Shown here: positions 7,554 through 14,736 of the stretch, one piece after another
Layout of the letters: each line of letters starts with the position of its first letter
Position numbering within the stretch: the stretch's first letter is position 1
Assembly (NCBI GenBank): GCA_934486705.1
Contig: CAKSQS010000038.1
Coordinates: 1-25,386, forward strand
DNA length: 25,386 bases
Reading direction: 5' to 3'
DNA from: an uncultured Eubacteriales bacterium
GTDB taxonomy: Bacteria > Bacillota > Clostridia > Oscillospirales > Acutalibacteraceae
Position numbers and translations under genes: made by a program
The notes under the pieces: model-generated
The model's database searches: none
Told to the model about the DNA's origin: nothing
What the model saw: the letters and a program-made list of their open reading frames with translations, nothing else

Positions 7554-8588
7554 TCAATCCTCCATATCCTTTTGCGCCTCGGTCATAATTTCGGTTAATC
7601 GCAAGGCGGTATATTCAACGCTCGGAATTATCTGCCCGTAGGACATTCTGTTAGGACCTATAACGCTGAGCGTGCCTTTGAATCTGTCGCTGCCGTAATA
7701 TTTCGCGGCGATTATCGTATTGTTTTCAAGCTCGCGAAAGCCCGAATCCCTGCCGAACACCGTGCCTACATTACCGTCAAACCGATTTGTCAGCGTAAGC
7801 ATAGGTTCGCGAAGAGCGACTAATGAAAGTATTCTTTTCGCCGCCGCCTGACTTTCGCAAATGCCGTAAAGCCGCTGCTCGCCTAAAAGGTACGCGCCCG
7901 AGGACTCAATTCCCGCCGCCGATTCAAACAGCACCGAAAAAAGCGGCATAAGCGCGAATGCGTCTGTTCCTGCCTCGGCTGCCACGCTTTGCATATAGCC
8001 GCGCGTAAGCTCATCGGTTCTTCTGCCGTTTATGCGCCGGGCAATTATCTCGCGCGATTTTTCCGCAAAGCCCTTTGTGTAATCAGCTCCGAGCCGCAGC
8101 ACCGTGTGCCTTGTTCTGCCATCCGCCGTTACTATCAGCAGCATTACCGAGCCCTTACTTATCGGGAAAAGCTCCACGTTTCGTATCTTCGGGCTGCCGT
8201 CCGTTTTAAAGCAGACAACTGCGGGAAGACCCGTAAGGTCCGATAAAAGCTTTCCCGCCTCCGTCGGAATTTTTTCCGGCGCGCAGTGAAGACCGATAAG
8301 CGACGAATCGATTCGTCTTTTCATACCGTCCGAAAGCTTTTCGGGGGTCATAAGCGAATTGACATAAAGCTTAAAGCCGCTGCTTGTGGGTATTCTGCCC
8401 GCCGAGGTATGCGGCTGAGCCAAAAGCCCCATATCGCACAGCTCGCTCATCTCATTTCTGAGCGTTGCGGCCGAAGGCGCGTTTTTAAGCAGAACGGTCA
8501 ACGCTTTTGAGCCCACCGGCTCGCCGGTTTTGATGTAAGCCTTTGTGACCGCCGCCAAAACCGCCTGTTTTCTCGGTGACAGCTCCAT
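7554..8588 (-). CDS. hrcA: heat-inducible transcription repressor HrcA
   Basis: A 344-aa repressor (Bacillus subtilis 343 aa) that binds CIRCE and shuts off chaperone operons when folded; its folding is known to depend on GroEL. The N-terminal winged helix (about 1-75) reads LSPRKQAVLAAVTKAYIKTG, then GEPVGSKAL, then PSAATLRNEMSELCDMGLL, then QPHTSAGRIPTSSGFKLYV, all classical HrcA blocks. The C-terminus includes GTLSVIGPNRMSYG. ATG start with an AGAGGTG site. It is the first gene of hrcA-grpE-dnaK-dnaJ. A perfect CIRCE lies 34 bp upstream of its start, so it represses itself. Confidence 0.97.
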   Translation of the reverse strand: MELSPRKQAVLAAVTKAYIKTGEPVGSKALTVLLKNAPSAATLRNEMSELCDMGLLAQPHTSAGRIPTSSGFKLYVNSLMTPEKLSDGMKRRIDSSLIGLHCAPEKIPTEAGKLLSDLTGLPAVVCFKTDGSPKIRNVELFPISKGSVMLLIVTADGRTRHTVLRLGADYTKGFAEKSREIIARRINGRRTDELTRGYMQSVAAEAGTDAFALMPLFSVLFESAAGIESSGAYLLGEQRLYGICESQAAAKRILSLVALREPMLTLTNRFDGNVGTVFGRDSGFRELENNTIIAAKYYGSDRFKGTLSVIGPNRMSYGQIIPSVEYTALRLTEIMTEAQKDMED

Positions 8589-8621
8589 TACGTTTCACCT
8601 CTGAAAAACTGCTTTTTCAAT

Positions 8622-8648
8622 TTAGCACTCTAAGCTTTCGAGTGCTAA
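8622..8648. promoter_or_regulatory. CIRCE operator (HrcA binding site)
   Basis: TTAGCACTC at 8622-8630, nine-base spacer, GAGTGCTAA at 8640-8648. This is an exact match to the CIRCE consensus. It starts at the predicted transcription start of the minus-strand promoter, so it lies in both the DNA and the 5' leader of the hrcA mRNA, as is usual for this operator. Confidence 0.97.
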
Positions 8649-8656
8649 CGATTATT

Positions 8657-8684
8657 ATTATATCCGAAAAAAAGGAAAAGTCAA
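8657..8684 (-). promoter_or_regulatory. sigma-A promoter of the hrcA operon
   Basis: Minus strand: -35 TTGACT (8684-8679), 16-bp spacer, perfect -10 TATAAT (8662-8657). The predicted start at about 8650 falls right at the CIRCE edge. Confidence 0.85.
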
Positions 8685-8715
8685 TACTTTTTTGAAAAAT
8701 AATTTGACTTTTCCT
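8673..8715. promoter_or_regulatory. 12-bp inverted repeat over the hrcA -35 region
   Basis: AGGAAAAGTCAA (8673-8684) and TTGACTTTTCCT (8704-8715) form a perfect inverted repeat with a 19-bp AT-rich centre. One arm contains the -35 hexamer. A further TGACTTTTA half-copy follows at about 8715. This layout fits a second operator besides CIRCE, but it could also be a chance or promoter-duplication effect. No binding protein is identified. Confidence 0.5.
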
Positions 8716-8744
8716 GACTTTTACATTTTATTCATAAATTAAGT

Positions 8745-9026
8745 ACCCATTCAGCTCCCCTTGCCTAAAGGGGAGAGGGCCGCGCGTATGCGTGGCGAGG
8801 GGATTTCTTTAGCACACCGTTCAATAATGCCGTTTTTATTTTGTAATATTCTTACGCAGTGCTTTTGCATTTGCGATTAGTTTTGTGTTATGCTTTCGTT
8901 CCGTTTTGTATCCCTCCGTCTTTGCCTGCGGCAAATCCACCCACTGACAGTGGCGGTCTCCTCTGTCACTGCGTGACATCTCCTCACACTGTGAGGAGTC
9001 ACCCTTTAGGCAAGGGAGGCACTTTT
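8745..9026. repeat. hairpin-rich element with 15-bp inverted ends (MITE-like)
   Basis: CCCTTGCCTAAAGGG (8758-8772) is matched exactly in inverse orientation at 9002-9016. The left end is itself a hairpin (CTCCCCTT/AAGGGGAG, 8755-8775). The right half has three successive perfect hairpins: CCACTG-A-CAGTGG (8941-8953), GTCAC-TGC-GTGAC (8965-8977) and CTCCTCAC-ACT-GTGAGGAG (8980-8998). Between the ends lies a decayed DUF559 gene fragment. The 573-bp stretch from hrcA to the Xre gene therefore holds the hrcA promoter/CIRCE, this element, and about 130 bp of AT-rich Xre upstream region. Confidence 0.7.
8819..8922 (-). pseudogene. decayed DUF559 (Vsr-like nuclease fold) gene fragment
   Basis: The minus frame ending at 8836 encodes ERKHNTKLIANAKALRKN then ITK and a stop. 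This matches the conserved opening of DUF559 proteins, which in intact members continues T-K-E-E-R-H-L-W. Reading past the stop gives codons TAA AAA CGG CAT, that is stop-K-R-H. Single-base changes from GAA GAA CGG CAT therefore explain the break. The frame then meets TGA, and within about 10 bp the sequence passes into the element's left end. The catalytic part is gone, so no protein function is expected. A 64-codon frame (8836-9030) reaches into the right-end hairpins, which in intact copies may encode the N-terminal extension. Confidence 0.6.
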
Positions 9027-9089
9027 TCAATTTACCGCAAGTTAAATGCTCCGCCTATTATTTGCTTATAAATCAATATTTAAATTTTC

Positions 9090-9131
9090 TACCCGTATTC
9101 GGGTAAAAGCAGCGTTGTTTTCCTTTATAAT
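9090..9131 (+). promoter_or_regulatory. Xre gene promoter with palindrome
   Basis: A perfect -10 TATAAT lies at 9126-9131. At the -35 position there is no good hexamer, but the palindrome TACCCG-TATT-CGGGTA (9090-9105) sits just upstream. This fits an operator for autoregulation by the Xre protein or a site for an activator. Confidence 0.5.
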
Positions 9132-9161
9132 GAGAGTAAACTTTTTATATATGGTGATAAT

Positions 9162-9455
9162 ATGGTTAATTTCGGTGAACGGTTAAAAAAATTAAGAAAA
9201 GAAAACCGGCTGACGCAGAGTGAGCTTGCAAAACAATTGCATGTTACAAAATCAATTATATCTTACTATGAATTAGGCGATAGGACACCATCTACTGATA
9301 TTCTTATTAAGCTGGCATATATTTTTAATGTTTCAACCGATTACCTGCTCGGTATAAAACACGAACGGGTATTAGATGTAACAGGTATTACAGACAGAGA
9401 GGTAGCTATAGTTACAAGCTTGATCGATAATATTAAAAAAAGTCATAATTCCTAA
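9162..9455 (+). CDS. Xre-family HTH transcriptional regulator
   Basis: A 97-aa DNA-binding protein. Residues 5-63 form a classical HTH_3 (Cro/C1-type) domain: FGERLKKLRKENRLTQSELA, then KQLHVTKSIISYYELG, then DRTPSTDILIKLAYIFNVST, then DYLLGI. The remaining 30 residues have no recognised domain and may form a dimerisation helix. ATG start with a weak GGTG site. It stands alone between two copies of the hairpin-rich repeat families, is more AT-rich than its neighbours, and controls no obvious adjacent gene. It may be a remnant or cargo of a mobile region (inference). The upstream palindrome suggests autoregulation. Confidence 0.9.
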   Translation: MVNFGERLKKLRKENRLTQSELAKQLHVTKSIISYYELGDRTPSTDILIKLAYIFNVSTDYLLGIKHERVLDVTGITDREVAIVTSLIDNIKKSHNS

Positions 9456-9466
9456 AATTACAAACA

Positions 9467-9545
9467 ACCCCTCCGTCATAGCTTACGCACGACTGAGGGG
9501 TATTCTCTAAAATCTAATGTCTGAAATCTAACATCTAAATTTCGG
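9467..9545. repeat. dispersed intergenic repeat, copy 2 (inverted relative to copy 1)
   Basis: The stem ACCCCTC/GAGGGGT (9467-9473 with 9495-9501) plus GTC/GAC encloses a variable loop. It is followed by TATTCTCTAAAATCTAATGT and TCTGAAATCTAACATCTAAA. TTTCGGCAAAGCC comes next at 9540-9552. Read in reverse it matches copy 1 (3800-3864) over AGACA..TAGA..ATACCCCTCAGTC. It separates the convergent Xre (+) and GH2 (-) genes and may act as a weak terminator for both. Confidence 0.55.
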
Positions 9546-9559
9546 CAAAGCCTTTTCGT

Positions 9560-11317
9560 TTAATCTTCAATGGCGGCTTTTTTGCTGTTTGCGGCAATTA
9601 TTCTTGAATAATCCGCAAATTTCTTTTCGCGGCTGTAGGTGTAAAGCCCGTTTACCTCCTGCTCCACATCATAAAGCTGGGTATAGCAAAAGCCCATAAC
9701 GTTCGGTGCGTCCGTCAGTGCGGAAACCAGCCCCTCATACCGCGTGAAAAATTCCTCTTCGGTCACGGGTGCGTCACCGTAGCCCCAGGAATTATCGGCA
9801 GTGCTGTCTCTCTTTTCCTCGGGAATCCACTTAATTCCGCCGAATTCACTTAAAAAGAAGGGTAAATTCGGGATATACGCCTGTTTATCCTTGAAGAACA
9901 GATTAAAGCTTTCCTCTGTTCCGTTGTAGCCGAAATAAGATTTTTTAAAGCTTTCGGGGTCTTGGTTATAATCGTGCTGGTCGTAAATATCGGTTTTTAC
10001 ATGGTAAGCGCCCGAAACATCTATAACAGGGCGTGTGGGATCAAGGCGCTTTGTCTCCTCGTAAACCGCCCTGACTACCCTGCACGCGCTCTCGCTCGTT
10101 TGATTCCATGTCTCGTTAAAGGGACACCACCCTATTATTGCGGGGTGGTTAAAGTCGCGTTCTACAGTTTCGCTCCATTCGGGCAAAAAGTTTAAAAGCG
10201 CGCTTTCCCTATTTGCGTCAAGCCCCCAGTTTGCGTGTTCGCCCCAAACAAGGTAACCCGCCTTATCGCAGTGGTAAAGGAAACGCGGTTCAAACATTTT
10301 TTCGTGCAGGCGCGCGCCGTTAAAGCCCAATTGCATAGATAATTCTATATCGCGCTTTAAAGCCGCGTCGCTCGGCGCGGTGTAAATACCATCGGGGTAA
10401 AAGCCCTGGTCAAGAACGGTGCGCTGAAATACGCTTTTGCCGTTAATAAGCACCTTTAAGCCCTCAATGCGTACTTCTCTGAGACCCGCGTAGCTGAATA
10501 AAACATCCGTGCCGTTTTCTGTTTCAAATGTAAATTTCAGGTCGTAAAGCCTGCCGTTGCCCACCTCCCACAAATGCTTTTCATCAAGCGGCAAATGAAG
10601 CCGCGCGTATCTGCCCTTAATGCTCTCGGTTATATTACCCACGCTTTTCCCCTCGAAAAACGCCTCTGCGGTAAGCTTGCCGCCGCCGGTTACGGTGAGT
10701 TCAATATCAAACGCACCGTTTTCAATATCGGGATAGTATTTTGCGGTTTTTATGTATCCCGTCGGCACAAATTCAAGCCACACAGTCTGCCATATTCCCG
10801 TTGTTCGGGTGTAATCGCACCCGCTTGAATAATAAAGACCCGCCTGCTTTCCTCTCGGTTGGTCGCCGCCGCGCACATTATCCTTTGCGTTAACGGTAAG
10901 GTCATTTTCCCCGACGGTCAAAAAATCGGTAATATCGAGCGTGAACGAGCTGTAGCCCCCGAAATGATTGCCCGCCGATTTTCCGTTTATATATACGGTG
11001 CATTCATAATCCACCGCGCCGAAATGCAGCAAAACGCGGCCTTTAAGCTGCTCGGCTGCAATATTCACCGTGCGCTTGTACCATACCGCGGGTATAAAAT
11101 CCTTGTAATTTATTCCCGAAAGCTCGCTTTCGGGGCAAAACGGCACGGTTATTTTTTTACTGAATTTATCCCTGTTTTCGGGCTTGAAAAGACCCCTTTC
11201 CGCTCCCGAATTTCCGAAATCAAATTCAAACAGCCACTCTCCGTTGAGATTTTGCCAGTTATCCCTTTTCATCATCGGCTGCGGGTGCTCCGGGCGCGGA
11301 ATTGTATTTATATTCAT
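9560..11317 (-). CDS. glycoside hydrolase family 2 enzyme (beta-galactosidase/beta-glucuronidase-like)
   Basis: A 585-aa cytoplasmic glycosidase without a signal peptide. Domain order: an N-terminal sugar-binding jelly roll (about 10-185) containing LNGEWLFEFDFG and a GVENDL-like GENDL turn; an immunoglobulin-like domain (about 186-285); and a TIM barrel (about 286-585). The expected catalytic acid/base is E402 in GWCPFNETWN and the nucleophile E491 in FFLSEFGG. RGGDQPRGKQ at about 149-158 is typical of a clostridial GH2 subgroup. Start: the ATG at 11317 has AAGGAGGAG 7 bp upstream; the longer frame to 11365 has no such site. It is divergent from an AraC regulator, which probably controls it. 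The substrate is not readable from the sequence. Confidence 0.9.
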   Translation of the reverse strand: MNINTIPRPEHPQPMMKRDNWQNLNGEWLFEFDFGNSGAERGLFKPENRDKFSKKITVPFCPESELSGINYKDFIPAVWYKRTVNIAAEQLKGRVLLHFGAVDYECTVYINGKSAGNHFGGYSSFTLDITDFLTVGENDLTVNAKDNVRGGDQPRGKQAGLYYSSGCDYTRTTGIWQTVWLEFVPTGYIKTAKYYPDIENGAFDIELTVTGGGKLTAEAFFEGKSVGNITESIKGRYARLHLPLDEKHLWEVGNGRLYDLKFTFETENGTDVLFSYAGLREVRIEGLKVLINGKSVFQRTVLDQGFYPDGIYTAPSDAALKRDIELSMQLGFNGARLHEKMFEPRFLYHCDKAGYLVWGEHANWGLDANRESALLNFLPEWSETVERDFNHPAIIGWCPFNETWNQTSESACRVVRAVYEETKRLDPTRPVIDVSGAYHVKTDIYDQHDYNQDPESFKKSYFGYNGTEESFNLFFKDKQAYIPNLPFFLSEFGGIKWIPEEKRDSTADNSWGYGDAPVTEEEFFTRYEGLVSALTDAPNVMGFCYTQLYDVEQEVNGLYTYSREKKFADYSRIIAANSKKAAIED

Positions 11318-11330
11318 ACTGTTTCTCCTC

Positions 11331-11374
11331 CTTGCAATGTTTTGCATTTTATTGTATAATATCATTATTGCAAG
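11331..11374. promoter_or_regulatory. 8-bp inverted repeat in the GH2/AraC intergenic region
   Basis: CTTGCAAT (11331-11338) and ATTGCAAG (11367-11374) form an inverted repeat centred on the AraC-gene -10. The left arm overlaps both the AraC-gene -35 and the GH2 ribosome binding site region. It is a possible operator for the divergent pair. Confidence 0.4.
11332..11360 (+). promoter_or_regulatory. sigma-A promoter of the AraC-family gene
   Basis: -35 TTGCAA (11332-11337), 17-bp spacer, perfect -10 TATAAT (11355-11360). The predicted start at about 11367 leaves a 55-nt leader. The -35 lies in the GH2 leader on the other strand, so the divergent transcripts overlap. Confidence 0.75.
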
Positions 11375-11388
11375 CTTGATTAAATAGA

Positions 11389-11420
11389 GATTTTAAGCAC
11401 AAAATTGAGGATTTTAAGCA
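11389..11420 (+). promoter_or_regulatory. 11-bp direct repeat spaced 21 bp before the AraC start codon
   Basis: GATTTTAAGCA occurs exactly at 11389-11399 and again at 11410-11420, one base before the ATG. The 21-bp register is two helical turns, the known spacing of paired half-sites bound by AraC-type proteins. It lies in the leader between promoter and gene, suiting autorepression (inference). Confidence 0.55.
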
Positions 11421-11421
11421 T

Positions 11422-12216
11422 ATGGAAAAAATTTTTCTTATTCCGCCGCAGGACGCGTCCGAAAATCCGCCGTTTTTGCTCACCCTATCGGGTATAACAT
11501 ACCCCGACCCAGACTATAGGGTGCGCCGCAAATGCTCGGATGTATATGTAGCGGAATACGTAACGGCGGGTGCGGGAACGGTTATCTGCAACGGAGAAAG
11601 CTACCGCGTGGAAAAGGGAGACGCATACATTTTGCCTGCGGGCAGCAATCACTGCTATTACCCTGATAAACAAGACCCCTGGGAAAAGAAATGGATGAAT
11701 GTTTCGGGGGCGCTTTGTGAAAGGCTTACGGACGTATACTCAATCGGCGGGACGGTACATTTTCCGAAAGCCGATATTGAATATCTTTTCGACGAGCTTT
11801 TCGATTATTTGACCAATCACCCCGCCGACAGTGAAACAAACGGCTTTGCCGCCGTTATATTTCACCGCATTGTGCAGCGCTTGGCTGCCGGCAGCGAAAA
11901 AAAGCATATCGGCATTGCCGCGAATATAAAAAGCTTTATTGACGGAAATATCTACGGTAAAATAAACGCGGAGCTTGTAGCCGAAAGGTTCGGCTTTTCG
12001 GTCTCGCAGCTGGGCAGGCTTTTTAAAAAGGAATACGGGGTGACGGTTTACTCCTATATTCTCGGGCAAAAAATCGATATGGCGGAAAGATTGCTGAAAA
12101 GCTCTTCCCTATCCTTAAAGGAAATTGCGGAAACGCTCGGCTTTACCGATGAGCACTACTTTAACAATATTTTCAAGAAAAAGCGCGGCATAACGCCCGG
12201 CAAAGCCCGCAAATGA
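11422..12216 (+). CDS. AraC-family transcriptional regulator
   Basis: A 264-aa regulator. The N-terminal cupin-like sensing domain (about 20-150) includes GAGTVICNGESYRVEKGDAY then ILPAGSNHCYYP, the sugar-binding AraC_binding pattern. The C-terminal double helix-turn-helix (about 165-264) includes ERFGFSVSQLGRLFKKEYGV and LSLKEIAETLGFTDEHYFNN then IFKKKRGITPGKAR. ATG start with a GAGG site. It is divergent from the GH2 gene and 24 bp ahead of the LuxR-type gene, so it is probably co-transcribed with the latter. Likely role: sugar-dependent control of the GH2 gene and of itself. The inducer is unknown. Confidence 0.93.
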   Translation: MEKIFLIPPQDASENPPFLLTLSGITYPDPDYRVRRKCSDVYVAEYVTAGAGTVICNGESYRVEKGDAYILPAGSNHCYYPDKQDPWEKKWMNVSGALCERLTDVYSIGGTVHFPKADIEYLFDELFDYLTNHPADSETNGFAAVIFHRIVQRLAAGSEKKHIGIAANIKSFIDGNIYGKINAELVAERFGFSVSQLGRLFKKEYGVTVYSYILGQKIDMAERLLKSSSLSLKEIAETLGFTDEHYFNNIFKKKRGITPGKARK

Positions 12217-12240
12217 TTATATTTAAAGGGAGAATATCCA

Positions 12241-14736
12241 ATGTCAAAACGGAAACAAAGCCTTAATACCGTTTACATATCCGCGCGGCTGAAAGAAAAG
12301 CTCCGCCCTATTTCGGAGCATATCTTTACCGCCGTTACAGCCCCGATGGGCTACGGAAAAACCACCGCCGTTAACTGGTATCTCGCCGAGCGGGCAAAAG
12401 CAGAGCCTGTAAAAATCATACGCATAAGCGTATATTCCGATAATCTTGCGATTTTTTGGAAAAGCGTACAGGAAGCATTCGCCCATGCGGGGTTCTCTTT
12501 ACTGCGGGAATATGAGTGCCCGTGTGACGAGGCGGGCGGCAGTATGATAGCTGACGAGCTGTTCCGCAGATTTTCGGGGGATGAGCCGTGCTATATTTTC
12601 ATTGATGATTTTCACCTGCTGACCGACGGGCGCATTTCGGCTTTTTTATGCCGCCTTGCAGACAGAGCGCCCGAAAATCTACGTTTAATAACGGTAAGCC
12701 GCAACAAATTTTTATCCCGAGCCGAGGTTCTGCGTTTGGGGTGCAGATTATATCAGCTCGGAGCGGAGCAGCTGCGCCTTAACCGCGCGGAACTTAAAGC
12801 TTATGCGGGCCGCTGCGGTGCGGAGCTTTCCGAAGAGGAGCTTGATACGCTGCTCTATTCAAGCGAGGGCTGGTTTTCGGCGGTATACCTTAATTTGCAG
12901 GCATATTCACACCTCAGCGCGCTGCCGGGATCGGACTCTGATATTTACGAAATGTTTACCGCCGCCATGATAGAGCCGCTGCCTGAAAATCAGAGGGATT
13001 TTTTGGCGGTTATGGGGCTTGCCGATGAATTTACCGCAGAAACGGCGCGTTATGTTACCAAAGACGATGCCGCCGAAAGCATACTTTGCGCGCTCACGGA
13101 GAAAAACGCGTTTGTTAAGCGCCTGCCCGACGGAAAAACCTACCGTTTTCACAATATGCTGCGGGAGTGTGCCGAGCGCGCCTTTGCAAGCCTTGAAAAA
13201 GCAAGGCGGAAAGAATATCTTGAGCGTTTCGGCGAATGGTTTGAAAACTGCGGACAATACATATACGCTATGAAATTTTACAGAAAAAGCGGAAATTACG
13301 ACGCTTTACTGCGCGTTGTAAGGCGCGACGCGGGCATACTGCTTTCTTCCCTTGACCCCGACGTGGTTCTTTCGGCTGTGCGCGAATGTCCTGAATCGGT
13401 TTTAAAAGCGCACCCCGCCGCAATTTTGGTGCTTATGCGCAGTATGTTCAACTGGCGAAAAATTCCCGAAATGCAGCAAATGCGCGCGCTCCTGCTCGCG
13501 GCTATAGAAGAACAAACGGACATATCGGAAACCGAGCGCGGCAATCTGCTTGGCGAATGCGACCTTATTATGAGCTTTCTTATGTATAACGATATAAGCG
13601 CAATGAGCCGCCTGCACCGCAGCGCGGACAGCCGAATGTCCCGCCCCGCCATAAGCATTCGCAAAAGCGGCGGCTGGACCTTCGGCTCGCCCTCGGTTTT
13701 AATGATGTTCCACCGTGCGCCGGGCGAGCTTGACAAGGAGCTTGCCGAAATGGACGAGTGTATGCCGCATTATTATAAAATAACCGACGGTCACGGCATG
13801 GGTGCGGAAAAAATAATGCGCGCCGAGGTCTGCTTTATGCAGGGGCGCTTTACCGACGCGCAGATATATCTTGAAAGCGCATACGCCGCAGCGCGCGGGG
13901 GCAGCCAGGAAAATATGGCGCTTTGCTGTGATTTTTTAGCTTGGCGGCTGTATCTCAATACCGATATTCCGCTGAAATACACATTAAAACAGCGGTATGC
14001 GGCTCTGCTTGAGCATCACAACTCGGCATGGGTGAACATTTTCAACTCCGTTTGCGCTTATTATTACGCGCTGCTCGGGGAAAGCGCTGAAATTCCCGAA
14101 ATTTTCAAAGAGCACGGCCTGTCAAGGGTAAACACCTTAGCTCCCGGCAAGCCGATGATAGATATGATTGAAAATCAGGTCTATTTATCGCAGGGCGCAT
14201 ATATCGAGGTTATAGCGCATACCGATACGCTGCTTTCATTGAGCGAAGCAATGCACTACTCTTTGGTTTCGCTGCATTTGCAAATTCAGGCAGCGGCGGC
14301 TTACGAAATGCTCGGTCAGCGGGAAAACGCCCGTAAAATGCTGAAAACGGCGCTTTGCAGCGCAGTGCCTGATAATTTAATAATGCCCTTTGCCGAGAAT
14401 TATCGCTATATTAGGGCGCTCATAACGGAATGTGAAACGGAAGAAAACCGTATGCTTATAAGGCAGATTATACTTCTCGGCGAAAAGCTTTCGGCACGGC
14501 AAAGCCTGCTTTGCGGGCAGAAAAACCGCCCCGCAGCGCTTTTGGGTCTTACCGAGCGTGAATATACCCTTGCGCTGTTGATTGCCGAGCGGCTAAGCAA
14601 CCGCGAAATTGCCGAAAAGCTTTTTTTAACCGAGGGCAGCGTAAAGCAATATATAAATCAGCTTTATTCAAAGCTTGCAATAGAGGGCGATACCCGCACA
14701 AAGCGGAAAAGGCTTGCCGAGTTAACCAAAGGTTAA
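12241..14736 (+). CDS. LuxR-family regulator of the MalT/LAL type (ATPase-TPR-HTH)
   Basis: A large 831-aa signal-transducing regulator of the STAND class. The N-terminal P-loop is APMGYGKTT (34-42) with Walker B CYIFIDDFHLL (117-127), then a winged-helix/ARM region and an alpha-helical tetratricopeptide-like sensor (about 330-720). The C-terminal LuxR helix-turn-helix (about 768-831) contains LTEREYTLALLIAERLSNRE then IAEKLFLTEGSVKQYINQLY. Proteins of this plan bind an inducer, hydrolyse ATP, oligomerise and activate promoters (known of MalT). ATG start with AAAGGGAG 8 bp upstream. It follows the AraC gene closely and precedes an unknown lipoprotein operon, its plausible target. The inducer cannot be inferred. 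Confidence 0.92.
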   Translation: MSKRKQSLNTVYISARLKEKLRPISEHIFTAVTAPMGYGKTTAVNWYLAERAKAEPVKIIRISVYSDNLAIFWKSVQEAFAHAGFSLLREYECPCDEAGGSMIADELFRRFSGDEPCYIFIDDFHLLTDGRISAFLCRLADRAPENLRLITVSRNKFLSRAEVLRLGCRLYQLGAEQLRLNRAELKAYAGRCGAELSEEELDTLLYSSEGWFSAVYLNLQAYSHLSALPGSDSDIYEMFTAAMIEPLPENQRDFLAVMGLADEFTAETARYVTKDDAAESILCALTEKNAFVKRLPDGKTYRFHNMLRECAERAFASLEKARRKEYLERFGEWFENCGQYIYAMKFYRKSGNYDALLRVVRRDAGILLSSLDPDVVLSAVRECPESVLKAHPAAILVLMRSMFNWRKIPEMQQMRALLLAAIEEQTDISETERGNLLGECDLIMSFLMYNDISAMSRLHRSADSRMSRPAISIRKSGGWTFGSPSVLMMFHRAPGELDKELAEMDECMPHYYKITDGHGMGAEKIMRAEVCFMQGRFTDAQIYLESAYAAARGGSQENMALCCDFLAWRLYLNTDIPLKYTLKQRYAALLEHHNSAWVNIFNSVCAYYYALLGESAEIPEIFKEHGLSRVNTLAPGKPMIDMIENQVYLSQGAYIEVIAHTDTLLSLSEAMHYSLVSLHLQIQAAAAYEMLGQRENARKMLKTALCSAVPDNLIMPFAENYRYIRALITECETEENRMLIRQIILLGEKLSARQSLLCGQKNRPAALLGLTEREYTLALLIAERLSNREIAEKLFLTEGSVKQYINQLYSKLAIEGDTRTKRKRLAELTKG
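14722..14736. promoter_or_regulatory. palindrome upstream of the lipoprotein operon
   Basis: TTAACC-AAA-GGTTAA is a perfect 6-bp inverted repeat covering the stop codon of the LuxR-type gene. It lies about 24 bp upstream of a possible -10 TACAAT (14760-14765) that has no good -35. It could be an activator site or a short hairpin. Confidence 0.4.

Noticed and set aside
8934..9000. Clustered short palindromes as a CRISPR array
   Set aside because: The three hairpins differ in sequence and there are no equal-length repeats with unique spacers.
8836..9030. 64-codon minus-strand frame as an intact gene
   Set aside because: Its N-terminal part is made of the hairpin repeats and its C-terminal part is the DUF559 opening cut by a stop; treated as a pseudogene fragment.
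10859..11359. 166-codon plus-strand frame opposite the GH2 gene
   Set aside because: It lies fully antisense to a well-supported GH2 coding region and has no recognisable domain.
12241..14736. STAND-type antiphage protein instead of a regulator
   Set aside because: The C-terminal LuxR helix-turn-helix and the MalT/LAL plan, beside an AraC gene, point to transcription control; no effector domain is seen.
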